A DNA stretch of 10,601 nucleotides from CAYZDV01 sp964477275 (GTDB taxonomy: Bacteria > Acidobacteriota > Aminicenantia > Aminicenantales > Aminicenantaceae). Within the stretch, counting starts at the first letter, position 1. Every line of letters begins with the position of its first letter. This document shows, one piece after another, positions 1 through 6,526 of this stretch. The translations under genes were made by a program, and so were the position numbers. The notes below the pieces were generated by a model. The model was not told the DNA's origin and did not search any database. It worked only from the letters and a program-made list of their open reading frames with translations. The DNA lies in the NCBI GenBank assembly GCA_964477275.1, contig CAYZDV010000068.1:1-10601 (forward strand), in the 5' to 3' direction.

Positions 1-20
1 GAGACGCAACACTCGATTTC

Positions 21-45
21 GGCTGCGGCCAGGCCGGCCGACGCC
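21..45. other. GC-rich imperfect hairpin after the last M16 gene
   Basis: On the minus strand, about 10 nt after the TAG stop of the downstream M16 gene, GGC/GCC and CGGCC/GGCCG pair around a 5-nt loop with a 2x2 internal mismatch. No T-run follows on either strand, so it is not a clear intrinsic terminator. It could slow polymerase or be chance in GC-rich DNA. The remaining bases of 1-54 are too short to assign to a neighbouring gene. Confidence 0.2.
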
Positions 46-54
46 GTCTTGAGC

Positions 55-1503
55 CTAATCTTTTTTGGGCTTCAGAGGAGGGATGGAGATGTCGACCTCG
101 CTCACCTCGCCCAGCGAAGAGAGGGCTTTATCAAAATCCTCCTGCCTGCCGACGACCAGGATCTGGACCTTATCCGGCCTCAGGTATGTCCGGGCCACAC
201 GGAGCACATCCTTCCTGGTCACCTTCTCCACTCCCTTCTTCACCCTGTCCATGAAATCCAGAGGATAACCGAAGTAGTCATAGGTCAGCATCCGGTTGAC
301 GATTTGTGCGCGGCTGTCAAAATTGAAGACAAAGGAGTTGAGGTATTCATCCTTGGCCATGGCCAGCTCCCTGTCGGTCACACTTTCCTCTGTCATCCGC
401 TTGAGCTCCCTCAACATCAAGTCGATGGCATAGACCGTCGATTCGGATTTGGTCTGAGCCCCGCAGCTGAAAACGCCGGGAGCCGCGAAATTCGCTCCAT
501 AGCTTCCCCAGACGCTGTAAGCCAGACCTTCATCGGTCCGGATCTTCTTGAACATCCGGTCAAAGGACAGAATGCTGTTCATGACGCTCAGGGCCGGATA
601 ATCCGGGTTGCTCATCAATCCCCCGATGTGGCCGATGAGAATATGGGACTGGTTGACGTCTGGCTTGGAAATAAAGTTAACGGTGAACCTGTACTGGAAA
701 TCGACCTCAGGAAGGGGAGGGACATCGACAGTGGCCGGCTCCCATCTTCCCAGGTGTTTTTTTATTTTTTCCACCATCACCTGGCTCTGGAAGTCTCCCC
801 AGACGGCCATGATGGCCTGGTTGGGATGGAAAAACCTCCCGTAGAACTCGGCTATGTCATCCCTGGTTATGGCTTCGATGGTCGCGTATTCCGGATGACG
901 GGCATACGGGCTGTCCTTTCCGTAAACAAGCTTCTGAAACTCCCGGAAAGCGATCTGGCCGATATCATCGTTCCGGCGGGCGATGGCTGTCCTTTGCTGG
1001 ATCTTGGCCAGCCTGATTTTATCCTCGGCAAAGGCGGGGTTGATCACGATGTCGCTCAGGATCTCGAGGACTCTGTCAATGTCTTCTTTCAAGAGGGAAA
1101 GGCTGATATTCCCGGAGGCCAGGCCGATGCTGGTGGAGATGCTCGCTGCCAGGGTCTCCAGCTCCCTGTCAATCTCATCGCCGCTCATCGAGGCGGTTCC
1201 GCCGGTCCGGAGCACCTGGCCGGTGATGGAGGCCAGGCCGCGCTTGGAGGCCGGCTCATACACAGAGCCTGTGCGGACCATTGCCCTCATGTCGATGGTC
1301 GGGAATTCATGGTCCTCGACCAGAAAGAGCTTCAAACCATTCTCCAGCTCGAAGGTCTCCACTCTGGGCATCTGGATGGGGTTCAAGGCGGGGAAGACGA
1401 ACTTATCCTTGGGCCCCTTCTGAGCATAAGCCAGAATCCCGCAGAAAAAGATGAAGAGGAGGAGAACCGATAAGAGCCTGGTGCTTTTTCGTATTGTCTT
1501 CAT
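55..1503 (-). CDS. M16 peptidase-family protein without zinc site, secreted (putative partner subunit)
   Basis: 482 aa. Residues 1-27 form a signal peptide: basic start, hydrophobic stretch at about 10-24, then an AYA site before Gln28. This points to export through Sec. The body is a two-lobed M16 (pitrilysin/MPP-like) protein. Where active members have HxxEH, this one reads SITGQ (about 92-96), and the usual third zinc ligand aligns with Ala173, so it should not bind zinc or cleave alone. The C-terminal half keeps the substrate-binding pair seen in active M16 complexes: Arg322 and Tyr329 in the segment IRTDEGLAYSV, with the same seven-residue step as Arg824/Tyr831 of human insulin-degrading enzyme. 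The ATG is supported by TAAGGAG with a 6-nt spacer. It starts 15 nt after the stop of the zinc-bearing M16 gene, so the two are co-transcribed and probably form a heterodimer. Family assignment is firm; the substrate is unknown. Confidence 0.9.
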   Translation of the reverse strand: MKTIRKSTRLLSVLLLFIFFCGILAYAQKGPKDKFVFPALNPIQMPRVETFELENGLKLFLVEDHEFPTIDMRAMVRTGSVYEPASKRGLASITGQVLRTGGTASMSGDEIDRELETLAASISTSIGLASGNISLSLLKEDIDRVLEILSDIVINPAFAEDKIRLAKIQQRTAIARRNDDIGQIAFREFQKLVYGKDSPYARHPEYATIEAITRDDIAEFYGRFFHPNQAIMAVWGDFQSQVMVEKIKKHLGRWEPATVDVPPLPEVDFQYRFTVNFISKPDVNQSHILIGHIGGLMSNPDYPALSVMNSILSFDRMFKKIRTDEGLAYSVWGSYGANFAAPGVFSCGAQTKSESTVYAIDLMLRELKRMTEESVTDRELAMAKDEYLNSFVFNFDSRAQIVNRMLTYDYFGYPLDFMDRVKKGVEKVTRKDVLRVARTYLRPDKVQILVVGRQEDFDKALSSLGEVSEVDISIPPLKPKKD

Positions 1504-1518
1504 TGCGCTCTCCTTATT

Positions 1519-3021
1519 TTATTTGGCATAGACAATCTCGCCGATCGTCCTCTGTCTTGTGATGAGGTAGTTGCTGGCGACGCGCTGGACATCCTCCGCG
1601 GTGACTGCCCGGATTTCTTCCACCTGGTCAAATAGCCGCTTCCAGTCGCCGAGGACGACTTCGGCATAGGTGAGCAGAGCGGCAATGCTGGCGTTCGGCT
1701 TCATCTGATCGAGGATATTTTTGACGGCATTTCTCTTGGACTTTGTCAACTCTTCGGTCGTGACCGACTCTTTCTTGATCCTCTCGATTTCCTGGTCGAT
1801 AAGCTCCAGGCACTCCGCTGAAGTATGGCCGGCAGCCGGCACGGCGAAAAAGGCGATGAGGTTGGCGAATTTTTCACCCGGAAAGCCGTTGAAACTCTGA
1901 ACGGCCACCGCCACCTTTTTTTCCTTGACCAGAAGCTCGTAGAGTCTCGAAGAACTTCCCTGTCCCAAAATGTTGGCCAGAGCTTCCAGAGCCGCGCTGT
2001 CCTGGTGGCGAAAGTCAGGCCTCTTGTAACCGATGAGCAGCATCGGCTGGGATTTGGCCTCCACCCAGACCCGGCGCTCGCCCCATTGCTCTGGCTCTTC
2101 GGTCCGGACTCCTTCAGGCTTGGGACCGCCCGGGGTCCGGCCGAAGTAGAGCTCCGCCATCCGGAAGACCTCATCTGCCCTGACATCACCGACAACTGCC
2201 GCGGTCAGGTTGCCGGGGCCGTAGAATTTCCGGAAGTAGTCCTCGACATCCCTCCGCGTGATCTTCTCCAGGTCGGACATGTGGCCGACAACGGAATGCT
2301 GATAGGGATGGGCTTTGAAAGCGACGGCCAGGAAATCCTCGACCAGTTTTCCCACCGGTCGGGTCTCCAGACCCAGCCGCCTCTCCTCCATGACCACGTC
2401 TCTTTCCTTGAAAAACTCGCGAAAAACAGGATTGAGAAAGCGGTCGGAAGTCACGGCCATCCACAACTCCAGCTTGTTGGAGGGAAGGCTGTCGATATAC
2501 TGGGTCGCATCGTTGCTGGTATAGGCGTTGATTCCCTGGTCGCCTTCTCTCCTCATCATGTCGATGAGCTCGTTCGTGACCACATATTCCTTGGCTTTCT
2601 GGCGCAGCTCCTCAAAGGCCTTCTCCATCTCTTTCAGCTTTCCGGCATCAGGAGCGACTCCGGCTTTTTCCCTCTCGATTGCCTCATAAAGGGCATCCAT
2701 CTCATCCAGGATTTTTTTCTCCGCTGCGTAATCTTTGGTTCCCACCACTTTTGTGCCTTTGAAGGCCATGTGCTCCAGGAGATGGGAAATCCCCGTCGTC
2801 CCGTAGGATTCGTTGGCGCTTCCCACATCGGCGTAGACATGGAAGGAGACAACCGGGGCTTCGTGCCGCTCGAGGACAATGAATTTCATGCCGTTCTTTA
2901 AAACATGGACCTTGACCTGGTCCCTGACCGCCTCAAACGTCTGGGCATCAGGAGCAGGGGTGACCAGCGTCAAGACGACGAAGAAGAAAATCAGTTTCAG
3001 GAAGGGTCTCTTCATATTCAT
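1519..3021 (-). CDS. M16 zinc metallopeptidase, secreted, catalytic subunit
   Basis: 500 aa from the ATG chosen here; an in-frame ATG at 3054 would add 11 residues but has no ribosome binding site. Residues 1-26 form a signal peptide (NMKRP, a hydrophobic LIFFFVVLTLV stretch, cleavage near DA/QT), so the protein is probably periplasmic. The inverted zinc motif is HLLEH (His80, Glu83, His84). Glu213, in ERDVVMEE, aligns with the third zinc ligand. The spacing from His84 to this Glu is 129 residues, against roughly 75 in typical members, because of a charged, probably helical insertion at about 101-154. The C-terminal half lacks the Arg/Tyr substrate pair (Val365 and Val372 at those places), which the next gene supplies. 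It is the first gene of a two-gene M16 unit. It is likely a zinc endopeptidase acting with the downstream protein; the substrate cannot be inferred. Confidence 0.92.
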   Translation of the reverse strand: MNMKRPFLKLIFFFVVLTLVTPAPDAQTFEAVRDQVKVHVLKNGMKFIVLERHEAPVVSFHVYADVGSANESYGTTGISHLLEHMAFKGTKVVGTKDYAAEKKILDEMDALYEAIEREKAGVAPDAGKLKEMEKAFEELRQKAKEYVVTNELIDMMRREGDQGINAYTSNDATQYIDSLPSNKLELWMAVTSDRFLNPVFREFFKERDVVMEERRLGLETRPVGKLVEDFLAVAFKAHPYQHSVVGHMSDLEKITRRDVEDYFRKFYGPGNLTAAVVGDVRADEVFRMAELYFGRTPGGPKPEGVRTEEPEQWGERRVWVEAKSQPMLLIGYKRPDFRHQDSAALEALANILGQGSSSRLYELLVKEKKVAVAVQSFNGFPGEKFANLIAFFAVPAAGHTSAECLELIDQEIERIKKESVTTEELTKSKRNAVKNILDQMKPNASIAALLTYAEVVLGDWKRLFDQVEEIRAVTAEDVQRVASNYLITRQRTIGEIVYAK

Positions 3022-3026
3022 TATTT

Positions 3027-3036
3027 GACCTCCTTT
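3027..3036 (-). promoter_or_regulatory. Strong Shine-Dalgarno that fixes the M16 start
   Basis: The minus strand reads AAAGGAGGTC, with 6 nt between GGAGGT and the ATG at 3021-3019. This near-perfect anti-SD match favours that ATG over the in-frame ATG at 3054, which lies upstream of the site. Confidence 0.85.
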
Positions 3037-3061
3037 CTGGATTTGAGAAAGCATCCTTTAA

Positions 3062-3081
3062 ATTATATACGTACTATTATA
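3062..3081 (-). promoter_or_regulatory. Two candidate -10 boxes for the M16 gene pair
   Basis: Exact TATAAT hexamers occur on the minus strand at 3081-3076 and 3067-3062, upstream of the M16 start codon. No good -35 is present. At a 17-nt spacer the boxes pair with CCGATT (3104-3099) or AACACT (3090-3085), both poor. The first -35 position straddles the edge of the 311-bp mobile element and its target duplication. The A+T-rich stretch and position support a promoter, but which box works is not decided by sequence. Confidence 0.45.
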
Positions 3082-3094
3082 CAAAGTGTTATTA

Positions 3095-3102
3095 AAGAAA
3101 TC
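3095..3102. repeat. Target-site duplication, left copy, of the 311-bp element
   Basis: AAGAAATC directly abuts the element's GGTTCTC end and is repeated exactly at 3414-3421, immediately after the other end. An 8-bp exact direct repeat at both outer edges of inverted termini is the signature of transposition. Confidence 0.9.
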
Positions 3103-3413
3103 GGTTCTCTTCCATTTTGTGTGGGTAATTTAATGGCTAAAATACACGGGAATGGAAGAAGCGACATTGAAGATTTAGCCTTCCTGAACTGTCCGCCGAG
3201 GGAAGCCGATGAAATCGGCCGCCGAGTATGTTTGAGCACGTGAGGATCAATCTGATGAAAAAATGATTGACTACGGATATCCGGTTGGAAGCGATATGCC
3301 TTGAATGCGGAGTTACGCAGGCGCCGAGGGGGACGGTGAGGGAATGGCGTTAAAAATCTGAAGGGAGCGATGCCATTTCCGTGTATTTTACCCACACTAT
3401 CTGGAAGAGAACC
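3103..3413. mobile_element. MITE-like element, 311 bp, copy A
   Basis: The element begins GGTTCTCTTCCA and ends TGGAAGAGAACC, a perfect 12-bp terminal inverted repeat. The pairing continues imperfectly through GTGTGGGTAA and AATACACGG. The left arm (3103-3155) carries 12 extra bases, about TTTAATGGCTAA, that the right arm (3373-3413) lacks. An 8-bp target duplication AAGAAATC flanks it. At its right it holds a 41-nt unit (3340-3380) shared, in inverted orientation, with the element at 7615-7733. The 184 nt between the left arm and that unit are not in the other copy. No transposase is encoded, so it is non-autonomous. Eight-bp duplications and GG-TCT ends recall the ISL3 insertion-sequence family, but other families also make 8-bp duplications, so the parent is uncertain. 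It occupies most of the aspS-M16 spacer. Confidence 0.88.
3156..3339. other. Unique interior of MITE copy A
   Basis: These 184 nt are absent from the smaller copy. They contain a short hairpin, GCCGAT-GAA-ATCGGC (3205-3219), flanked by the direct repeat CCGCCGAG (3193-3200 and 3219-3226), and a 10-bp palindrome CGGATATCCG (3274-3283). No convincing reading frame, RNA gene or regulatory site is visible. It may be the remains of a parent element or captured DNA. Confidence 0.5.
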
Positions 3414-3421
3414 AAGAAATC
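3414..3421. repeat. Target-site duplication, right copy, of the 311-bp element
   Basis: AAGAAATC follows TGGAAGAGAACC directly and matches 3095-3102 exactly. The rest of the spacer, 3422-3475, up to the aspS stop holds nothing I can identify; in particular, no hairpin with a T-run after aspS. Confidence 0.9.
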
Positions 3422-3475
3422 ATTTGATCAGGACAAGCTGGACGGGCTGCCTGCGCGGTCGAGCGGCTGGCGCAA

Positions 3476-5242
3476 CTATTCTTTGCTTCTCTTTAAGCCC
3501 AGCTCTTCGAGCTGTTGCGGGCCGACTTCGGCCGGAGCAGCGGTCAGCAGGCAGAGAGCGCTGGTCGTCTTGGGAAAGGGGATGACATCCCGGATGGACT
3601 CCTCGCCGGCCAGGAGCATCACAATGCGGTCAAACCCCAGGGCAATGCCGCCGTGAGGGGGAGCGCCGTAGCGGAGGGCTTCCAGGAAAAAGCCGAACTT
3701 TTCCTCGACTTCCTGCTCACTCATGCCCAGAATCCTGAAGATTCTTCTCTGAAGCTCGAGCGTATGAATCCTGATCGACCCTCCGCCGATCTCATGTCCG
3801 TTGAGGACGAGGTCGTAGGCATTCGCCTTAACCTTGAGAGGTTCCTTTTCAAGGATAGGGATGTCAGCTTGATGGGGAGAAGTAAACGGATGGTGCATGG
3901 AGAGAAGACGGTTCTCCTCCTCGCTCCATTCGAAAAGAGGAAAATCGGTGATCCAGGCAAAACGGAAGCTCTTTTTGTCTCCTTCTCCGGCGGGCAGCAA
4001 CCGCCTCCGCATTTCTCCTGAGACCTTCAGCGCCACATCCTTCTTGTCGGCCACCAGCAGAACCAGGTCATTTTCGCCTGCCCCGAGCCTGTCCCAGATG
4101 AGAAGAAAATCCTTCTCCTCCATCTTCGAGGATGATTTGAACCCCTCCTGCTTCTTTATCCAGATGATTCCTTTCGCTCCCAGCTCTTCGGCTTCCCGGT
4201 CGAGCCTGTCCAGCCGGCTTCTGGGGAGGGCTGCCCCGCCTTCCACGGCCATTCCTTTCAGCGCGGCGCCCCCCGAGACGGCTTCTCTTATGATGGTCGA
4301 GCCGAGAGTGCGACCCACATCGCTCAGGTCACGGATCTCAATTTTTGAGCGCAGGTCAGGCTTGTCTGTCCCGAACCTTTCCATGCTCTCCTCATAGCTG
4401 AAGCAGGGAAAAGGATGCTCGACAGGAACTCCGATGAGTTCAAAGAGATCGGCCATCATGGCTTCGACCAGCCGGAAGATGTCCTCCGCACCGACAAAGC
4501 TCATTTCGATATCGACCTGGGTGAACTCGGGCTGCCGTTCAGCCCGCAAATCCTCATCCCGAAAACAGCGGACGATCTGGAAGTAGCGGTCGAAACCGGA
4601 GATCATCAGAATCTGCTTGAAAAGCTGCGGCGACTGAGGAAGGGCATAGAAGCGGCCCTTGTAAATCCGACTGGGAACAAGATAATCCCGGGCCCCTTCA
4701 GGAGTGGACTTGGTCAGAAACGGCGTCTCGATCTCGAGAAAGCCGTTCCGGCTCATGAAATTCCGGATGCGGAGCGAAGCCTGGTGACGCAGTTTGATGT
4801 TGCGCTGCATGGAAAGCCGTCTCAGATCCAGGTACCTGTGCTTGAACCGCAGCTCCTCGGAGGCCTGGGGAGGGTCAGAGATGACAAAAGGCGGAACCCG
4901 GGAGGCGCTCAAGACCTCAAGCTCCTCGGCTGCCACCTCCACTTCTCCGCTGGGGAGCTGAGGATTCCGGTCTTTCTCCGCCCGCTCTTTCACCACCCCC
5001 TTGACGGCCAGGACATCTTCCATTCTGACTTTCTTGGCTGCCTCGAGCAGGTCTTTTTTCCCGGAAGGGACGACCACCTGAACCAGGCCTTCTCTGTCCC
5101 TGAGGTCGATGAAAACCAGATTCCCCATATCCCTGTGCCTGTTGACCCAGCCAAAAAGGATGACCTCTTGACCTGCATGTCTGGCCTGGAGCTCTCCGCA
5201 GTAGAGGGTCCGTTTCCAGTTTTTCGTCCCGGGATTCTCCAT
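3476..5242 (-). CDS. aspS: Aspartyl-tRNA synthetase
   Basis: 588 aa, full length for the bacterial type. It charges tRNA-Asp with aspartate in the cytoplasm. Domains in order: N-terminal OB-fold anticodon-binding domain (about 10-115, with GWVNRHRDMGNLVFIDLRD), class II catalytic core, the bacterial GAD insertion (about 290-415), then the core resumes. Motif 2 is FRDEDLRAERQPEFTQ (227-242) and motif 3 is GGIALGFDRI (531-540). By comparison from memory with Pseudomonas aeruginosa AspRS, the position of His31 is Met39 here and that of Gly82 is Lys90. These resemble the E. coli discriminating enzyme (Leu, Lys) more than the Asn-tolerant one. It starts 33 nt after the hisS stop, with GAGAGG about 10 nt before the ATG, so it is probably the last gene of accA-hisS-aspS. 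Confidence 0.97.
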   Translation of the reverse strand: MENPGTKNWKRTLYCGELQARHAGQEVILFGWVNRHRDMGNLVFIDLRDREGLVQVVVPSGKKDLLEAAKKVRMEDVLAVKGVVKERAEKDRNPQLPSGEVEVAAEELEVLSASRVPPFVISDPPQASEELRFKHRYLDLRRLSMQRNIKLRHQASLRIRNFMSRNGFLEIETPFLTKSTPEGARDYLVPSRIYKGRFYALPQSPQLFKQILMISGFDRYFQIVRCFRDEDLRAERQPEFTQVDIEMSFVGAEDIFRLVEAMMADLFELIGVPVEHPFPCFSYEESMERFGTDKPDLRSKIEIRDLSDVGRTLGSTIIREAVSGGAALKGMAVEGGAALPRSRLDRLDREAEELGAKGIIWIKKQEGFKSSSKMEEKDFLLIWDRLGAGENDLVLLVADKKDVALKVSGEMRRRLLPAGEGDKKSFRFAWITDFPLFEWSEEENRLLSMHHPFTSPHQADIPILEKEPLKVKANAYDLVLNGHEIGGGSIRIHTLELQRRIFRILGMSEQEVEEKFGFFLEALRYGAPPHGGIALGFDRIVMLLAGEESIRDVIPFPKTTSALCLLTAAPAEVGPQQLEELGLKRSKE

Positions 5243-5275
5243 CTCTTCAATGCCTCTCAGAAAAAGCAGGAAAGG

Positions 5276-6526
5276 TCACGGCGAGGCCCGGACGATGTCC
5301 GGTATCTCTTCGCGAGTCCATTCGTCCTGATGGCCGCTCGCCATGTTTTTGAGCTGATACCTTCCTTTTTGAATTTCCTCCTCGCCGACGATGAGAGCCC
5401 AGGCCGCTCCCAGTTTGCTCGCCCGGCTCAGCTGGTTCTTGAGGCTTCTCGCTTTGAATTCGATGAGGCATTCGACCCCGTTTCTGCGCATGAACTGGGC
5501 CAGTTCCATCGCCCGCGCTTTCGCTGGCGCTCCGAGCCACACCAGGTAAAGGCATTTGCCTTTTTTTTCGGCAAAGGGGATGATTGAAATGATTCTCTCC
5601 AGACCCGCGGCAAAGCCGATGCCAGGGATGTCCGGGCCGCCGAAGTCCTTCATCATCTCATCGTAGCGGCCTCCGCCGAGAAGGGCATCCTGGGCTCCCA
5701 GTTTGGAGGAGATGACCTCGAAGGCCGTTTTCGTGTAATAATCGATTCCCCGCACGAGGCGGGGCTCAACCCTGTACTGGATTCCATAAAAGTCCAGGTA
5801 GCCGCAAAAGCGGCTGAAGTGATCACGGCATTCTGAACAGAGGAAATCGGTGAGTTTCGCGAAGCCCTGCGCAACCTCCCGGCACGTCTCCGCCTTGCAG
5901 TCAAAAATCCTCAAGGGATTGGTGATGACCTTTCGCCGGCAGTCCTCGCAGAGTGCGTCTTTGACCAGCTGGGCCTGGCTTCTCAGCTCCCTCACGTAGG
6001 AAGGCCGGCATTTCTTGCAGCCGACGGAGTTGACCAGGGTTTCTGTCCCGGAGACTTTGAGCCTCTGGAGAAGATAAACAGCCATCTCCACGATTTCGGC
6101 ATCAATGGCCGGGTCCTCCTCGCCGAACACCTCGATATTCATTTGATGAAACTGGCGGTAACGGCCCTTCTGGGGCTTATCGTAACGGAACATCGGGCCG
6201 ATGAAGTAGAATCTGAGCGGGTGAGGCTTGAGGTGGAGGCGGTGTTCGATGATGGAGCGGACCACAGACGGCGTGTACTCCGGTCTCAGGGTCAGCGAGC
6301 GGCCTCCCTTGTCGACGAAGGTGTACATCTCTTTGATGACGATGTCAGAGGTCTCGCCGGTCCCTTTCTCAAAGAGCTCGGTGGCTTCGAAAACAGGGAG
6401 CCGGATTTCCCGGTAGCCGTAGAGCTCGAAAACTCTCCTGGCGATGGCCTCCACCGTCTGCCACTTGCGGGCTTCCTGGGGAAGGATGTCTTTTGTCCCC
6501 TTGACGGACGGAATCTGCGGCTTCAT
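5276..6526 (-). CDS. hisS: Histidyl-tRNA synthetase
   Basis: 416 aa, class II synthetase that charges tRNA-His. Landmarks: GTKDILP near the N-terminus (10-16), motif 2 region FIGPMFRYDKPQKGRYRQFHQMN (108-130), histidine-specific motifs LVRGIDYYTKTAFE (257-270) and LLGGGRYD (282-289), motif 3 GIGFAAGLERI (302-312), then a C-terminal anticodon-binding domain from about 325. The insertion at about 165-240 has paired cysteines at 170/173, 193/196, 210/215 and 230/233. The reading frame stays open upstream to about 6796, but that part is antisense-phase sequence inside accA. The ATG at 6526 overlaps the accA TGA as ATGA and matches the family N-terminus, so translation is probably coupled to accA; no strong SD is seen. 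Confidence 0.96.
   Translation of the reverse strand: MKPQIPSVKGTKDILPQEARKWQTVEAIARRVFELYGYREIRLPVFEATELFEKGTGETSDIVIKEMYTFVDKGGRSLTLRPEYTPSVVRSIIEHRLHLKPHPLRFYFIGPMFRYDKPQKGRYRQFHQMNIEVFGEEDPAIDAEIVEMAVYLLQRLKVSGTETLVNSVGCKKCRPSYVRELRSQAQLVKDALCEDCRRKVITNPLRIFDCKAETCREVAQGFAKLTDFLCSECRDHFSRFCGYLDFYGIQYRVEPRLVRGIDYYTKTAFEVISSKLGAQDALLGGGRYDEMMKDFGGPDIPGIGFAAGLERIISIIPFAEKKGKCLYLVWLGAPAKARAMELAQFMRRNGVECLIEFKARSLKNQLSRASKLGAAWALIVGEEEIQKGRYQLKNMASGHQDEWTREEIPDIVRASP

Noticed and set aside
3..60. Plus-strand reading DATLDFGCGQAG, resembling methyltransferase motif I
   Set aside because: Only about 12 residues match. The frame then runs antisense into the M16 gene without further motifs. Too short at the window edge to support a gene.
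49..1473. A 474-codon plus-strand open frame opposite the downstream M16 gene
   Set aside because: It lies entirely antisense to a gene with clear family signature, signal peptide and ribosome site. Its translation shows no recognisable domain, and such long antisense frames are expected from GC-biased codons.
1825..2901. A 358-codon plus-strand open frame opposite the zinc M16 gene
   Set aside because: Antisense shadow of a well-supported gene, with no recognisable motif and no separate ribosome site.
3022..3054. Eleven-residue longer start for the zinc M16 protein
   Set aside because: The near-perfect Shine-Dalgarno lies inside this extension and is correctly spaced for the ATG at 3021, which also gives a better signal peptide.
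3063..3395. A 110-codon minus-strand open frame in the aspS-M16 spacer
   Set aside because: It runs through the mobile element from arm to arm. Its only similarity is to translations of the other element copy, so it follows from the DNA repeat.
3103..3413. CRISPR-like or phage attachment-site reading of the repeats
   Set aside because: There are no regularly spaced direct repeats with unique spacers. The inverted ends with 8-bp direct flanks fit transposition, and no integrase gene is present.
4415..5587. A 390-codon plus-strand open frame opposite aspS and the end of hisS
   Set aside because: It crosses two firmly identified synthetase genes in antisense and has no protein-family features.
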